From positions 186,001 through 250,000 of the forward strand of contig NZ_FNOI01000003.1 in NCBI RefSeq assembly GCF_900107015.1: 64,000 nucleotides of DNA, given 5' to 3'. This DNA comes from Litoreibacter albidus (GTDB lineage: Bacteria > Pseudomonadota > Alphaproteobacteria > Rhodobacterales > Rhodobacteraceae). A model generated the notes under the pieces. It did not search any database. It saw nothing but the letters and a program-made list of their open reading frames with translations, and was not told the origin of the DNA. Shown one piece after another: positions 24,860-34,169 of the stretch (position 1 is the first letter of the stretch; the number at the start of each line of letters is the position of its first letter). The position numbers were made by a program, and so were the translations under genes.

Positions 24860-26752
24860 TTATTCCGCCGGAATACCGTCCGAGTTTTCCAAAACTGCGC
24901 GCATCCGCGACCGCTCCCGCTTGGCGCTTTGGATGATCTTGGGGGCGTTGAACACCTCTGCGGTGCCCAGCTGGCGCGACGTCCACTTGAAGCGCGTCAG
25001 CTTCGCCCCGCTCAGCATCGACAGCGGCACCGCCAACACCAAGGACACCGCAATAGGCAGCAGCCACAACGTGATGATGCCCGCGAATATCCCCGCGAAC
25101 AGCAACGTGCCAACCACGGTTTCAACCGCGTGGAACTTCAGCACTGTCGTCCAAGGATAGAGACCGCCCTGACGGGCCTGCGGCGTCCAGTTTTCGGTGT
25201 AGCCGATCCACGTGCGGGCCACGGCGATGGTCTGTTGCACCATCAAAATGGGCGCGTAGAGCACCGACACGATGATCTCCGTGATGAACGACAAGGCGAA
25301 CTGCCCCGCGCCGCCCAGATCGCGCAGAACCGGACCCGAGCCGAGCAAAGCCACCGCCCCAAGGAACTTCGGCGCCAGCAACATGCCGTACATGAACACC
25401 AGAATGGCAAGGTTGCTCACGCTGCTCATTTCGGGCCACGCGACTTGCGGGTTCTCGCCCGTGAAGTAGCGGATCACATTGGCTTCTTCGCCCTTACCGA
25501 TCAGCGCCCAGACGGTCAGCAAGGCGAACCACGCGGGCGACAGCAGATAGCCCATAGCGCCGTGGAACAGGTGGAAACGGGTCACAGGGTGAAACCCCTT
25601 GGAGCCCAGAATGTTGAGGTGTTGCAGGTTGCCCTGACACCAGCGGCGGTCGCGCAGGACGTAGTCGATCAGCGTCGCGGGAACCTCTTCGTAGCTGCCT
25701 TTGACTTGCGGCACGAAGCGCACGCCCCAGCCCGCGCGGCGCAGCAATCCGGCCTCGACGAAATCGTGGCTCAGGATCAACGCCCCCTTGGAGCGGAAGG
25801 TGTCCAGACGCGGCAGGCCCGCGCAGGAGGCAAAAGCGGCGGTGCGGATGATGGCGTTATGGCCCCAATAGTTGCCCTCATGGTCGGCCCAACGGGCCAG
25901 ACCTTCGGCCAGCGCGGCACCGTAGATGGTGTTGGAGAACTGTTGGACGCGGCCAAACAATGTCTCCGCCCCGAAGAGTTGCGGGAAGCTTTGGATCAGC
26001 CCTGCGGACGGGTCATTCGCCAACTCGTCGGTGAGGCTGATAATCGCCTGCCCCGACATCAGGCTGTCGGCGTCCAGCACCAACATCGCGTCGTAGCCAC
26101 CGCCCCAACGCTCCACCCAGTCGGCAAGATTTCCGACCTTGCGGTCCACGTTGTCGACGCGGCGGCGGTAGTGCAGCGCCACGTGATCCGGCAGGCTGGC
26201 GCGCAGGGTCGCAAACGCGCGCAGCTCCTGCTCCGCGATTTCCTCGTTGCGGGTGTCGGACAGGATAAACAGCGTGTAGCTGTGCGGATGCTCTGCGGTG
26301 TCGAGTTCCTCCAACATCGCGCAGGCATTGCCAAAAACATCCCACGGGACTTCGTTATAGGCAGGCACCAACAGCGCCACGTTCTGCGCGGGGGCCGCTA
26401 ATTTGGCCCCTGCCGCGCGCGGGCGCATCATGTGAAACAGCCCGACCGTCACTGTGGAGACGGACAGCGATATCCAGAAAAATGTGCAGGCGATCAGCGC
26501 GATCAGCAGCCCCTCGAACACCGACAAGCCGCCGATGGCGAACCAGTTGGTGAAGGCCGCGATCAGACCGCCCGTGGTGATCAATGCGGGGAGAAACGTC
26601 GCCAAACGCCAAAGGGAGGTCGCGCGGGTGGAGACCAGCTCCGGCGCCCTGCCATCGCGGTATTCGGCGGATAGGTTTTGCACCGGAAACGCCAAAGGCA
26701 TCTCCGGTGGCATCATAGATGCATTCGCATCAGCAGACATATTGGTGTGCAT
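24860..26752 (-). CDS. opgH: Glucan glucosyltransferase OpgH
   Basis: Inner-membrane processive family 2 glycosyltransferase (about 630 residues) that polymerises glucose from UDP-glucose into osmoregulated periplasmic glucans and passes the chain to OpgG. Two helices near residues 60-105 precede the cytoplasmic catalytic domain, with LVPAYNE, LVLDADS and the acceptor-site RDRRWCQGNLQH (QxxRW-like) motif; several helices follow. ATG 26752 is used; GTG 26770 (overlapping the opgG end) and ATG 26740 are alternatives and none has a strong ribosome site. It is the last gene of the opgC-opgG-opgH run. Confidence 0.93.
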   Translation of the reverse strand: MHTNMSADANASMMPPEMPLAFPVQNLSAEYRDGRAPELVSTRATSLWRLATFLPALITTGGLIAAFTNWFAIGGLSVFEGLLIALIACTFFWISLSVSTVTVGLFHMMRPRAAGAKLAAPAQNVALLVPAYNEVPWDVFGNACAMLEELDTAEHPHSYTLFILSDTRNEEIAEQELRAFATLRASLPDHVALHYRRRVDNVDRKVGNLADWVERWGGGYDAMLVLDADSLMSGQAIISLTDELANDPSAGLIQSFPQLFGAETLFGRVQQFSNTIYGAALAEGLARWADHEGNYWGHNAIIRTAAFASCAGLPRLDTFRSKGALILSHDFVEAGLLRRAGWGVRFVPQVKGSYEEVPATLIDYVLRDRRWCQGNLQHLNILGSKGFHPVTRFHLFHGAMGYLLSPAWFALLTVWALIGKGEEANVIRYFTGENPQVAWPEMSSVSNLAILVFMYGMLLAPKFLGAVALLGSGPVLRDLGGAGQFALSFITEIIVSVLYAPILMVQQTIAVARTWIGYTENWTPQARQGGLYPWTTVLKFHAVETVVGTLLFAGIFAGIITLWLLPIAVSLVLAVPLSMLSGAKLTRFKWTSRQLGTAEVFNAPKIIQSAKRERSRMRAVLENSDGIPAE

Positions 26753-26757
26753 TATGC

Positions 26758-28293
26758 TCACGCGGTCCACCTGTAGAGCCAGACTTCGCTCAATGATTTG
26801 CCGTCCTTAACCAATTGCACCCTGAGTTCCGCCAATTCGGCCTCCCCCGGTTCAAACTTAAACGCCAGTCGCACGCCTCCGGTTCCCGGATTTTTTTGCA
26901 AAATCCCTTCCGACACCGTTCCACGGTTTGTGCTGACAAATTTCGTGATCGCCTCAAGGTCTTCCGCGAATAATTCGTGGTCGTCAAAGTCGACCGCGAC
27001 GATCACATAAGGCGTATCCTTATCGTAGCCCTTGCCGATCCGGCTGTTGAGCACGCGCGACACGGGGCGCTTGTCCTCAGGTTCCCCACCCCAGCTCATC
27101 GCGTAGTTAAAGCTGTGCTCCGTACCAGCGGCCAAGGGCGCGCGGGGGCGCCAGTAGGCGACGATATTGTCGTAGATTTCCTTGTCAGACGGGATCTCAA
27201 CCAAAGTCACCGCACCGTTGCCCCAATCCTGCGACGGGGTAATCCACAGCGACGGGCGGTTGTGGTAGAGCGCTTCCAGATCGGCGAAATCCTCCGGCTC
27301 GCGGGCGCGCTGCATCAGGCCAAAGCCGCGCGGGCTCTCGTCCACAAAGCTCGACACCTGCAAGCTGGACGGGTTGGCCAAGGGCCGCCAAAGCATCTCC
27401 CCCGCGCCGTTCCAGATCAACAGGCCCTCGCTGTCGTGAACCGCCTCGCGGAAGTCATCGAAACGGGCGCGGTTGGTTTGGTCGAACAGGAACATCGACG
27501 TTAGCGGCGCGATGCCCACGTGCTCCAGATCGGTGCGCGGGTAAAGCGTCGCCTCCACCGCGACCTTCGCCGGTTTGCCTGGTGTGATGCGGAAGCTGTA
27601 GGCCCCTGTCGTCGACGGGCTGTCAAGCAGCGCGTGCACGGTGACCGTGGTGGCGTCAGCGGTGGGGGCCTCGACCCAGAAACGCGTAAACTCGGGAAAT
27701 TCCTCGCCCTGCTCGTCGCCCGTGTTCAGCGCCAGACCGCGCGCAGACAGCCCGTAGCTTTGGCCGGTGCCGATGGCGCGGAAGTAGCTCGCACCTTGGA
27801 ACACCATGAATTCCTCGAACCGCCCCGGCTTGCGCAACTCGTGGCGCAGACGCAGGCCGGAATAACCAAGCGCGGGATCGCCCGCCCCCTCCACCAGCTC
27901 CAGCGGGAACTGCTCGTGGCGTTTGAAAAGCGACAGATCAAAGCCCAGCGTGCGGGCGCTGTCGCCCTCCACGATGTTGATCTCGATCGGGCGCGGGAAG
28001 TAGAGGCCGGGATGGAAGAAATCCATCTGGAACGCGCGGTCACTGTCCGCCCAGAGCGCCTTTTGGGTGTCGAACACCAAGGCTTTGTATTGGTCGTAGC
28101 TGAGGTTTTTCCACGCCTCGGGGACTTCCGGCATCGGCTGGAACTCTTCGCCCGAAAGGCGCTTGGCCTCCGCCTTCAGCCAATCGACGGAGAACGGCTG
28201 CGCCTCCCCCTTGAACACGGGCATCGCGTTGGCGGGGCTTGCCAAGGCGGCGGCCCCCATCATCGTCAGAAATGAGCGACGTGACACAGTCAT
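26758..28293 (-). CDS. opgG: Periplasmic glucan biosynthesis protein OpgG
   Basis: A 511-residue periplasmic protein needed to build or branch osmoregulated periplasmic glucans. The N-terminus MTVSRRSFLTMMGAAAL is a Tat signal ending near SPANA. Two beta-sandwich domains follow, with family landmarks FSVDWLKAEA, LVFDTQKALW, FHPGLYFPRPIEI and the C-terminal Ig-like half. ATG 28293 is chosen: it begins the Tat signal and overlaps the opgC stop by four bases. The long open frame upstream to 28590 is the shadow of opgC. Confidence 0.94.
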   Translation of the reverse strand: MTVSRRSFLTMMGAAALASPANAMPVFKGEAQPFSVDWLKAEAKRLSGEEFQPMPEVPEAWKNLSYDQYKALVFDTQKALWADSDRAFQMDFFHPGLYFPRPIEINIVEGDSARTLGFDLSLFKRHEQFPLELVEGAGDPALGYSGLRLRHELRKPGRFEEFMVFQGASYFRAIGTGQSYGLSARGLALNTGDEQGEEFPEFTRFWVEAPTADATTVTVHALLDSPSTTGAYSFRITPGKPAKVAVEATLYPRTDLEHVGIAPLTSMFLFDQTNRARFDDFREAVHDSEGLLIWNGAGEMLWRPLANPSSLQVSSFVDESPRGFGLMQRAREPEDFADLEALYHNRPSLWITPSQDWGNGAVTLVEIPSDKEIYDNIVAYWRPRAPLAAGTEHSFNYAMSWGGEPEDKRPVSRVLNSRIGKGYDKDTPYVIVAVDFDDHELFAEDLEAITKFVSTNRGTVSEGILQKNPGTGGVRLAFKFEPGEAELAELRVQLVKDGKSLSEVWLYRWTA

Positions 28294-29606
28294 GCTGCTG
28301 CCCCCGTTTTGAGTTTCCAAGGTGTGCCTTTGATCCAGCCCACGAAATACGCCACCACAACCAAAGCGCCCACGCCTACGAGGTTCACCAAAACCACGAA
28401 GGCGGTGTCGCGGCCAAGCTGATCCATCGCAAAGCCCGCAACCCGTGCGAACAGCATAGAGAAGACGAAAACCGCCAGACTTTGCTGGCCGATCTTCATG
28501 ATGATTTTCACGACCTGCCCCCATGCATTCGACGCAGCACTGCTGCCTGACGCAATCAAGCGGTGGCCGCCTACACCCGCCGCAACCCACGCCAGATAGG
28601 CCACGGCGAGGAAGTGGACATAACGCAGAATGCCAAAGCCCGATTTGTCGATGAACGGCTTGTTGGCGACGCGCCAGTCGATCACCGGATTGCCGTCAAA
28701 CGCGCCGAACCATTCACGACTCACCGCGCGCACACCGATGTTTGACAGCGGGATGATTCCCACCACGATAACCGCTGCGAGGACGATCAGCGCCAGCTTG
28801 ACGGGCGGCGCAGGTATCCAGCCCCGCATGAACGCGAAACCGGTGAAGAAGATCAGCTGCCAGCCGAACGGGTTGAAAAACCACTGACGGTCGGACCACG
28901 GCTCCGCCGGAAGGCTCAACCATAAGTCACCCAGCCCCAGCCAGATCAAAAGCCCCTCTTGGGCGAAGAACCACAGCACAGTGATAGTCGCGGCGACCAG
29001 CCACAGGTTGACGCGGCTCAGCGCCATCATCAGCGGCATCATCACCAAGATCGCCATATACATCGGCAAAATGTCAAAATAATTCGGCACATAGGTCAGG
29101 GTGAACAGCCCGATCAGATTGTCAGCCGTGGTCGTCACAATGCCGCTGTCAGAGCCGGTGCGCCCCTCGAAAATCGGCGGAAGGTTCAAGGAATTGATGT
29201 AATCCGTCTCGAAGATGCCAAAGCTGTCCCACCACGCGACCATCATGGCGATGGTGAAAAACATGCAGATATGCGCCCAATACACCTGCCACACGCGGTA
29301 GCCCACGCGCGCCGTGCCAAGGAACCACCCCGCGCGGTCAAAGGTGCGCCCGAACGCGATGGCCGACGCCATGCCGGAACAAAAAACGAAGATCTCCGTC
29401 GCGTCGGAAAAGCCCCACCGCGCGGGGATCCAGCTGGAGAAGAAATTGCCCGGAGTGTGGGCGAATAAGATGATGATCATCGCAATGCCGCGATAAAAGT
29501 CGAGACGCGGATCGCGGGTCGTTGCACCGGACGTGCCGGAGGCCGCAGGGCTAGCTGCGAAGCTTGTCGCGGCCTGCGACAAGGAGGGGGAGGGAGCCAT
29601 AGTCAT
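28290..29606 (-). CDS. opgC: OpgC-like glucan acyltransferase
   Basis: A 438-residue membrane protein with about ten helices of the OpgC family, which adds succinyl or similar groups to periplasmic glucans and so makes them anionic. Features: an early RLDFYRGIAMIIILFAHTPG segment (the acyltransferase-3-like Arg/His region) and WIPARWGFSDATEIFVFCSG. The start is ATG 29606 or 29600. It overlaps opgG downstream (ATGA) and follows the TPR gene by 27 bases, so all four could share one transcript. Confidence 0.9.
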   Translation of the reverse strand: MTMAPSPSLSQAATSFAASPAASGTSGATTRDPRLDFYRGIAMIIILFAHTPGNFFSSWIPARWGFSDATEIFVFCSGMASAIAFGRTFDRAGWFLGTARVGYRVWQVYWAHICMFFTIAMMVAWWDSFGIFETDYINSLNLPPIFEGRTGSDSGIVTTTADNLIGLFTLTYVPNYFDILPMYMAILVMMPLMMALSRVNLWLVAATITVLWFFAQEGLLIWLGLGDLWLSLPAEPWSDRQWFFNPFGWQLIFFTGFAFMRGWIPAPPVKLALIVLAAVIVVGIIPLSNIGVRAVSREWFGAFDGNPVIDWRVANKPFIDKSGFGILRYVHFLAVAYLAWVAAGVGGHRLIASGSSAASNAWGQVVKIIMKIGQQSLAVFVFSMLFARVAGFAMDQLGRDTAFVVLVNLVGVGALVVVAYFVGWIKGTPWKLKTGAAA

Positions 29607-29633
29607 ATTCTTTGCGCCAGTTCTTTTGCGCGC

Positions 29634-31007
29634 TTATTCAGCAGGTACACTGGCCGTGCAAGAGCTTGCGTCGCGCCCCTCGGAAATGAGCGAAAAACGC
29701 GCGGCGGCGTAGCCGTCCTCCACCCCTGCCCGCTTGCGAACACGGTCCCGCAGGATGGTCTCGGCCTCGGTCAGAAAGCCCGCGCGAATGCCCGCGTCGA
29801 TGGTCAAACGCTCGAACACATCGCGCTGCGCGTGGGAGCCGCCGGCGTTCTGCATGGTGTGGCGCGCCCGTGATAAATTCAAAAACGCGGTCTGGAAATC
29901 GGCCTCACCAAAAGCCTCCAGCCCCGCTGCGGCACTCAGACCCGGATTGGCAATCAAACGGTCCATCTCCAAGCGTCCCGATTTGGCATCGCGGTGCATA
30001 CGGCCCATCAGCTTGGCAATCGCCTGCTTGCGCGACCCGCCGATCAACGCCAGCAAATAGTGCAAATCGGCAAAGATCAGGCAGCCGTCTTCCGTGCGGT
30101 TGGCGGACAGATCCGCCAGCTCTTCCCAGCGGTCGCCCACATCGACGCCGTTCAGCTCCAACCGCGACAACAGCGATGTTGCGTTAGAGATATCGCGGTA
30201 GTCGTCGGTCTTATCCGCGCGAATCTCCGTGTCATAAAGCGCCAGAACCAGATCATTCTGCCCCAGATCAAGATGCATCAGCGCCTTGTGCCACCACACG
30301 TGATAGCGAAAGTTGTTGCAATGTGCCCAAGCCGCCTCGCGCCCGTCAAGCCACGCCAGACCGCCCTGCGCGTTGCCCGTCATGTCGTAGACATGCGCCA
30401 CCGCGTGCAGGCCCCACGCGTCATCTGCGCTAATCGCAAGCCCCGCCCGCCCCACGCTTTCCGCGCGGGCGTATTCGCCGGTTTCTTCCAAGGTGAACGC
30501 GTGGCAGCCCATCAGGTAGCCGCGCCCCGCGTGGTCCGGCCCATATGCACCCATCACGGCCTCAACCGACTGGCGCATGCCCTTGCCGTCGCCCAAAACA
30601 AAACGGATCGCGTGGCTTAATTTCATGGCCAGCGTGTCTGCGGGGTGCACGGCCAGCACATCTTCCAGATGCTGGATCGCTTCGGATTGCGCACCTGCGT
30701 AGAACGCCTTCAACGCCTTTACAAAAGACTGCTCGCGCGCGGTGATACCCGTCAGCAGGGCCGCAGCCTCCGCCAGCCCAAGCGCCTCGCGGGCCACCTC
30801 ATTCAACTCGCGCCGCCCCAGCAGCATGTAGAACATGCCCTTCACCGCGTGCCCCAAAGCGAAATCAGGATCCAGCGTCAGGGCCTTGCCCAAATGCGTG
30901 GGCGTGGCCGCGCTATGCGCCATGAAGGCCAGCAGCGTGTCATTCCACGCATCAAGCGCATCGCGGGAGGTAATGGTGGTGTCTTGCCCGAATACGTCTT
31001 GGTACAT
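29634..31007 (-). CDS. TTC38-like tetratricopeptide-repeat protein
   Basis: A 457-residue, all-helical, soluble protein resembling the tetratricopeptide repeat protein 38 family. Repeat-like helices are visible throughout, with ALTLDPDFALGHAVKGMFYML, LAISADDAWGLHAVAHVYDMTG and FRYHVWWHKALMHLDLG the clearest family blocks. No signal peptide is visible, so it is probably cytoplasmic. The bacterial function is unknown. It sits 27 bases upstream of opgC on the same strand, hinting at a link with the glucan genes, which is an inference. Confidence 0.85.
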   Translation of the reverse strand: MYQDVFGQDTTITSRDALDAWNDTLLAFMAHSAATPTHLGKALTLDPDFALGHAVKGMFYMLLGRRELNEVAREALGLAEAAALLTGITAREQSFVKALKAFYAGAQSEAIQHLEDVLAVHPADTLAMKLSHAIRFVLGDGKGMRQSVEAVMGAYGPDHAGRGYLMGCHAFTLEETGEYARAESVGRAGLAISADDAWGLHAVAHVYDMTGNAQGGLAWLDGREAAWAHCNNFRYHVWWHKALMHLDLGQNDLVLALYDTEIRADKTDDYRDISNATSLLSRLELNGVDVGDRWEELADLSANRTEDGCLIFADLHYLLALIGGSRKQAIAKLMGRMHRDAKSGRLEMDRLIANPGLSAAAGLEAFGEADFQTAFLNLSRARHTMQNAGGSHAQRDVFERLTIDAGIRAGFLTEAETILRDRVRKRAGVEDGYAAARFSLISEGRDASSCTASVPAE

Positions 31008-31146
31008 GCTATAAACTCGCTTTTAATGATGCTCCGGGAAACCTTCCCAGTTTTCCGAGTCTTAGCGATTACTAGGCACCGGTAAACTGTCGCGGCAACT
31101 TCATAACGCACACGTGAGGTGGCGTGGGGCATAGGTGATCAATTTT

Positions 31147-31161
31147 CCGCCATTCTGGCGG
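31147..31161. other. Hairpin CCGCCA-TTC-TGGCGG
   Basis: A perfect 6-base stem lies in the 237-base gap between the TPR gene and the CoA-transferase gene. It is not followed by a T-run on the minus strand. It could be an operator for the TPR-opg transcript. Confidence 0.35.
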
Positions 31162-31244
31162 CAAGCAGGCGGATTTTCGCTCTTCTTACCCGCGTTCTGA
31201 CACCATTATTGTAACGTTAACGCCGGTTTGCGCCGGCCCAAGCG

Positions 31245-32441
31245 CTAGTCCGGCGTCGCGCCTGCCTGCGATTGCAGCCACGCCAACACCGCGTCGGTAT
31301 CCTCACCGAAATGCGGCGGTGGGCGGCGGTAGGTCACAGGCGTCTTCGACAGCTTCAGCGGGTTGCCGATCAGCGTGACAGCACCCCCTTCGACGTCGCC
31401 GCGCGCCATCTCGATCTTCATCTCGCGCGCCGCCACCTGCTCCGAGGCGAACACCTGCTCCAATGTATTCACCGGCCCGACTGGCACCTTGCGCGCCTCT
31501 AACCCCGCGATAATTTCCGACATGGAGCGCTCCACCATCAGCCCCTCAAGGATCTTGAGAAGCTTGGTCCGGTTCACGATCCGCGCAGGGTTGGTCGCGA
31601 AATCAGGGGTCTCGGCAAGGTCAGGCCGCCCCAAGAAGTCGCAAAACCGCTGGTACTGGCTGTCATTGCCCACGGCCACCAGAACATGGCCGTCGGAGGC
31701 CTCAAACGTCTGATATGGCACGATGGTCGCATGCTCGTTGCCTTGGCGCTTGCGCGGCTGGCCGGTGGTCAAATGCGCAACCCCTTCGTTGATCAGCCAC
31801 GCGATCTGGCTGTCCACCAGCGACAGGTCCACATGCTGCCCCTCGCCGGTGGCGTCGCGGTGACGCAAAGCCGCCAAAATGCCGACAGTGGCGTACATGC
31901 CGCACATCACGTCGGCAATGCCGACCCCCACCTTCATCGGACGCCCCCGCGGCTCACCCGTCAAGGACATGATCCCGCCAAAGCCCTGCGCCATCAGATC
32001 ATAGCCCGGCTTGGCGCGGTTCGGCCCCGTTTGCCCGTAGCCGGAAATGGAGCAATACACCACCCCCGGGTGCGCCTTGAGCAGGCTCGCGTGATCCAGC
32101 CCGTATTTGGTCAACCCGTCGGGCTTGAAGTTCTCGATTACCACATCGGCCTGCGCCGCCATCTGGTGGATCACCGCCTGCCCTTCGGGCGTGGCGATAT
32201 CCACGCTCACCGATAGCTTGTTGCGGTTCGCGCACATAAAATACGCCGATAAATCCGTCCGCGCCGCCTCTAGGTCATCCTTGAAGGGGGGGCCCCATTT
32301 GCGCGTGTCGTCCCCGCCAGAGCGCGGGTTCTCGATCTTCCAGACCTCGGCCCCCAAGTCGCCCAACAACTGCGTGCAGGTCGGCCCCGCCAAAATTCGG
32401 CTCAGATCCAACACCTTCACCCCGTCCAAAGCCCCTGCCAT
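31245..32441 (-). CDS. Class III CoA-transferase (CaiB/BaiF family)
   Basis: A 398-residue family III CoA-transferase, which moves CoA between carboxylic acids. The N-terminus GVKVLDLSRILAGPTCTQLLGDLGAEVWKIE is classical, and the expected catalytic Asp lies in VGIADVMCGMY near residue 170. The FAANRNKLS-like CoA-binding segment reads FMCANRNKLSV. ATG 32441 is chosen for its normal N-terminus; the frame extends five codons upstream. It is followed on the same strand by no close gene; a TPP-enzyme gene lies 78 bases upstream. The substrate acid is unknown (formyl/oxalyl, succinyl and others occur in the family). Confidence 0.92.
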   Translation of the reverse strand: MAGALDGVKVLDLSRILAGPTCTQLLGDLGAEVWKIENPRSGGDDTRKWGPPFKDDLEAARTDLSAYFMCANRNKLSVSVDIATPEGQAVIHQMAAQADVVIENFKPDGLTKYGLDHASLLKAHPGVVYCSISGYGQTGPNRAKPGYDLMAQGFGGIMSLTGEPRGRPMKVGVGIADVMCGMYATVGILAALRHRDATGEGQHVDLSLVDSQIAWLINEGVAHLTTGQPRKRQGNEHATIVPYQTFEASDGHVLVAVGNDSQYQRFCDFLGRPDLAETPDFATNPARIVNRTKLLKILEGLMVERSMSEIIAGLEARKVPVGPVNTLEQVFASEQVAAREMKIEMARGDVEGGAVTLIGNPLKLSKTPVTYRRPPPHFGEDTDAVLAWLQSQAGATPD

Positions 32442-32519
32442 AATCCTGCCTATCACTGCTTCCCAAATACCTCCGCCGGAGGCATTAAAATCTAATCCCG
32501 ATCCACACCCGCGCCGTCG

Positions 32520-34133
32520 CTATATCCGCCCGTCATAGGCCTTTTGCGCAATCACCGCTGCAATCACGGTGAAGGTGTCCGCATCACGCGCCGCCGTCAA
32601 GGCATCGCGCAGCTCGTCGCGGGACCGGACAGTGAACCCCAGCCCGCCAAAGGCCCGCCCGATGGCGGCAAAATCATGCTCCATAAAGTCAACGCCCGCA
32701 TTCGCCATCTGTCGCTGGCGCTGCTTCAACTCGATCAAAGACAGCGATTGGTCCACAAACACGACAAAAATCGTGTTCAGCCCGTGCTCTTTCGCCGTCG
32801 ACCATTCCCCCGCCACCATCAAGGCCCCCGCGTCGCCGGAAAAGCTCACGACAGTGCGCTCCGGCGACGCATATTTGGCCCCCATCGCCAGCGGCACCGC
32901 ACAGCCCATGGTGCACAGCGCCGAGGATTGCAAAAGCTGGCGCGGCGCGGTGCAGGTCCACATCTGCGACAGCAAAATCCGGTGCGCCCCGCTGTCCACC
33001 GTGGCCACGGTATCAAGCGGTAACATATCGCGGCACGCCGCAACCACCGCGCCGGGTCCCCACGGCTCGTCACGCGGGAAGGCCGCCGCCAGCCCCGCTT
33101 TGCAGGCCGCAATCTCGCCGCCGGTCCACGTATCACGCGCAGCGCCCGCCCCTGTCAGTGCCTGCAACGCAGCGCCAGTGTCGCAGATAAAGCTGAGGCC
33201 TGCCTGATGCATGTAATGGTGGTTCGGCGCGGCGGTGATATCAATGACCCGCACCTCGTCGGGTGACCACAGCTCGCGCCAGCCGGGCCGCATCTCGATG
33301 GGGTCGTAGCCCACGCAAATGACCAGATCAGCCGCCCGCACCAATGGCACCAGATGGCTGTCCGCCAAGGGCGACAGCCCCGCCCCCCCCAAGGCCAGCG
33401 GGTGGGTCTCGGAAATCACCCCTTTGGCCTTATAGGTGGTGATCACCGGCGCGCCGTAGCGCTGCGCAAACGCCAGTAGCGCGGCGTGGCTCTCGTCGTA
33501 GATCACATCAAGCCCCGCGATGATCACCGGCCGCTCCGCCGCATCCAGCCAGCTTTGCGCCAGCGCCAGATCCGCTCCCGCAGGGGCCGTGGCGGAGGCC
33601 GCTGCCCGCCGCCGTAACTTTGGCGCAGCCATGCTGTCGGCCACCGTAATCGGCACGTCGATATGCACCGGACCCGCGCGCCCCTCTGTGGCGATCCCCA
33701 CAGCCTTGTCGGCCACCGTGTCGGCACCTTGGGCCGTCAGGGTGAAGCTGGCTTTGGTGATCTCGGCGAACACGCACCCGTGGTCCAGCACTTGGTGGGT
33801 GTAGGTCAGCGCCTCATCGGCATCGACGCAGCCCGTCAGAACAATCATCGGCACCCGCTCTTGGTGGGCGTTGGCCACCGCATTCACACCGTTCATCGCC
33901 CCCGGGCCGACCGTCGCCACCAAGATCGCGGGCGCGCCGGTCATATGATGCGCACCTTCGGCCATGAACCCCGCCGCGTTCTCATGTTTGCACAGCACAA
34001 ACTCGATCCCCGCCGCCTGCAAGGCGTCCACCAAGGTCAAAACCTCTCCGCCAGGCATGCCGAAGGCATGGCGGCACCCCGCCTCATATAGGCGCTCGGC
34101 CAAAAGATCAGCGGCACGTTTGGGGGTCGGCAT
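32520..34133 (-). CDS. Thiamine-diphosphate enzyme, acetolactate-synthase-like
   Basis: A 537-residue TPP-dependent enzyme with the three-domain layout of acetolactate synthase/oxalyl-CoA decarboxylase relatives. The catalytic Glu is in CKHENAAGFMAEG (about residue 51). The C-terminal cofactor motif is altered: FSGDAGALM then VDQSLSLIELKQ, so the usual GDG...NN reads GDA...DQ. It lies on the same strand as, and just upstream of, the CoA-transferase gene. Oxalate decarboxylation needs the same two protein families, but the sequence looks closer to acetolactate-synthase-like proteins, so the substrate is left open. There is no small regulatory subunit nearby, which argues against branched-chain amino acid synthesis. 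Confidence 0.85.
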   Translation of the reverse strand: MPTPKRAADLLAERLYEAGCRHAFGMPGGEVLTLVDALQAAGIEFVLCKHENAAGFMAEGAHHMTGAPAILVATVGPGAMNGVNAVANAHQERVPMIVLTGCVDADEALTYTHQVLDHGCVFAEITKASFTLTAQGADTVADKAVGIATEGRAGPVHIDVPITVADSMAAPKLRRRAAASATAPAGADLALAQSWLDAAERPVIIAGLDVIYDESHAALLAFAQRYGAPVITTYKAKGVISETHPLALGGAGLSPLADSHLVPLVRAADLVICVGYDPIEMRPGWRELWSPDEVRVIDITAAPNHHYMHQAGLSFICDTGAALQALTGAGAARDTWTGGEIAACKAGLAAAFPRDEPWGPGAVVAACRDMLPLDTVATVDSGAHRILLSQMWTCTAPRQLLQSSALCTMGCAVPLAMGAKYASPERTVVSFSGDAGALMVAGEWSTAKEHGLNTIFVVFVDQSLSLIELKQRQRQMANAGVDFMEHDFAAIGRAFGGLGFTVRSRDELRDALTAARDADTFTVIAAVIAQKAYDGRI

Positions 34134-34169
34134 AGGGCTCTCCTTAGGGATCAGGGCTAGCTGCTGGTA

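Noticed and set aside
24929-26401. A 490-codon open frame on the plus strand
   Set aside because: Antisense to opgH, rich in Gln/Arg/His as typical of shadow frames, with no recognisable domain.
28294-28590. N-terminal extension of opgG to 28590
   Set aside because: The extra residues lie inside opgC in another frame, and the Tat signal begins exactly at 28293 with an ATGA overlap.
31245-34133. Calling the CoA-transferase and TPP enzyme Frc and Oxc
   Set aside because: The TPP enzyme lacks recognisable oxalyl-CoA decarboxylase-specific segments and its cofactor motif differs, so the oxalate assignment is only one option.
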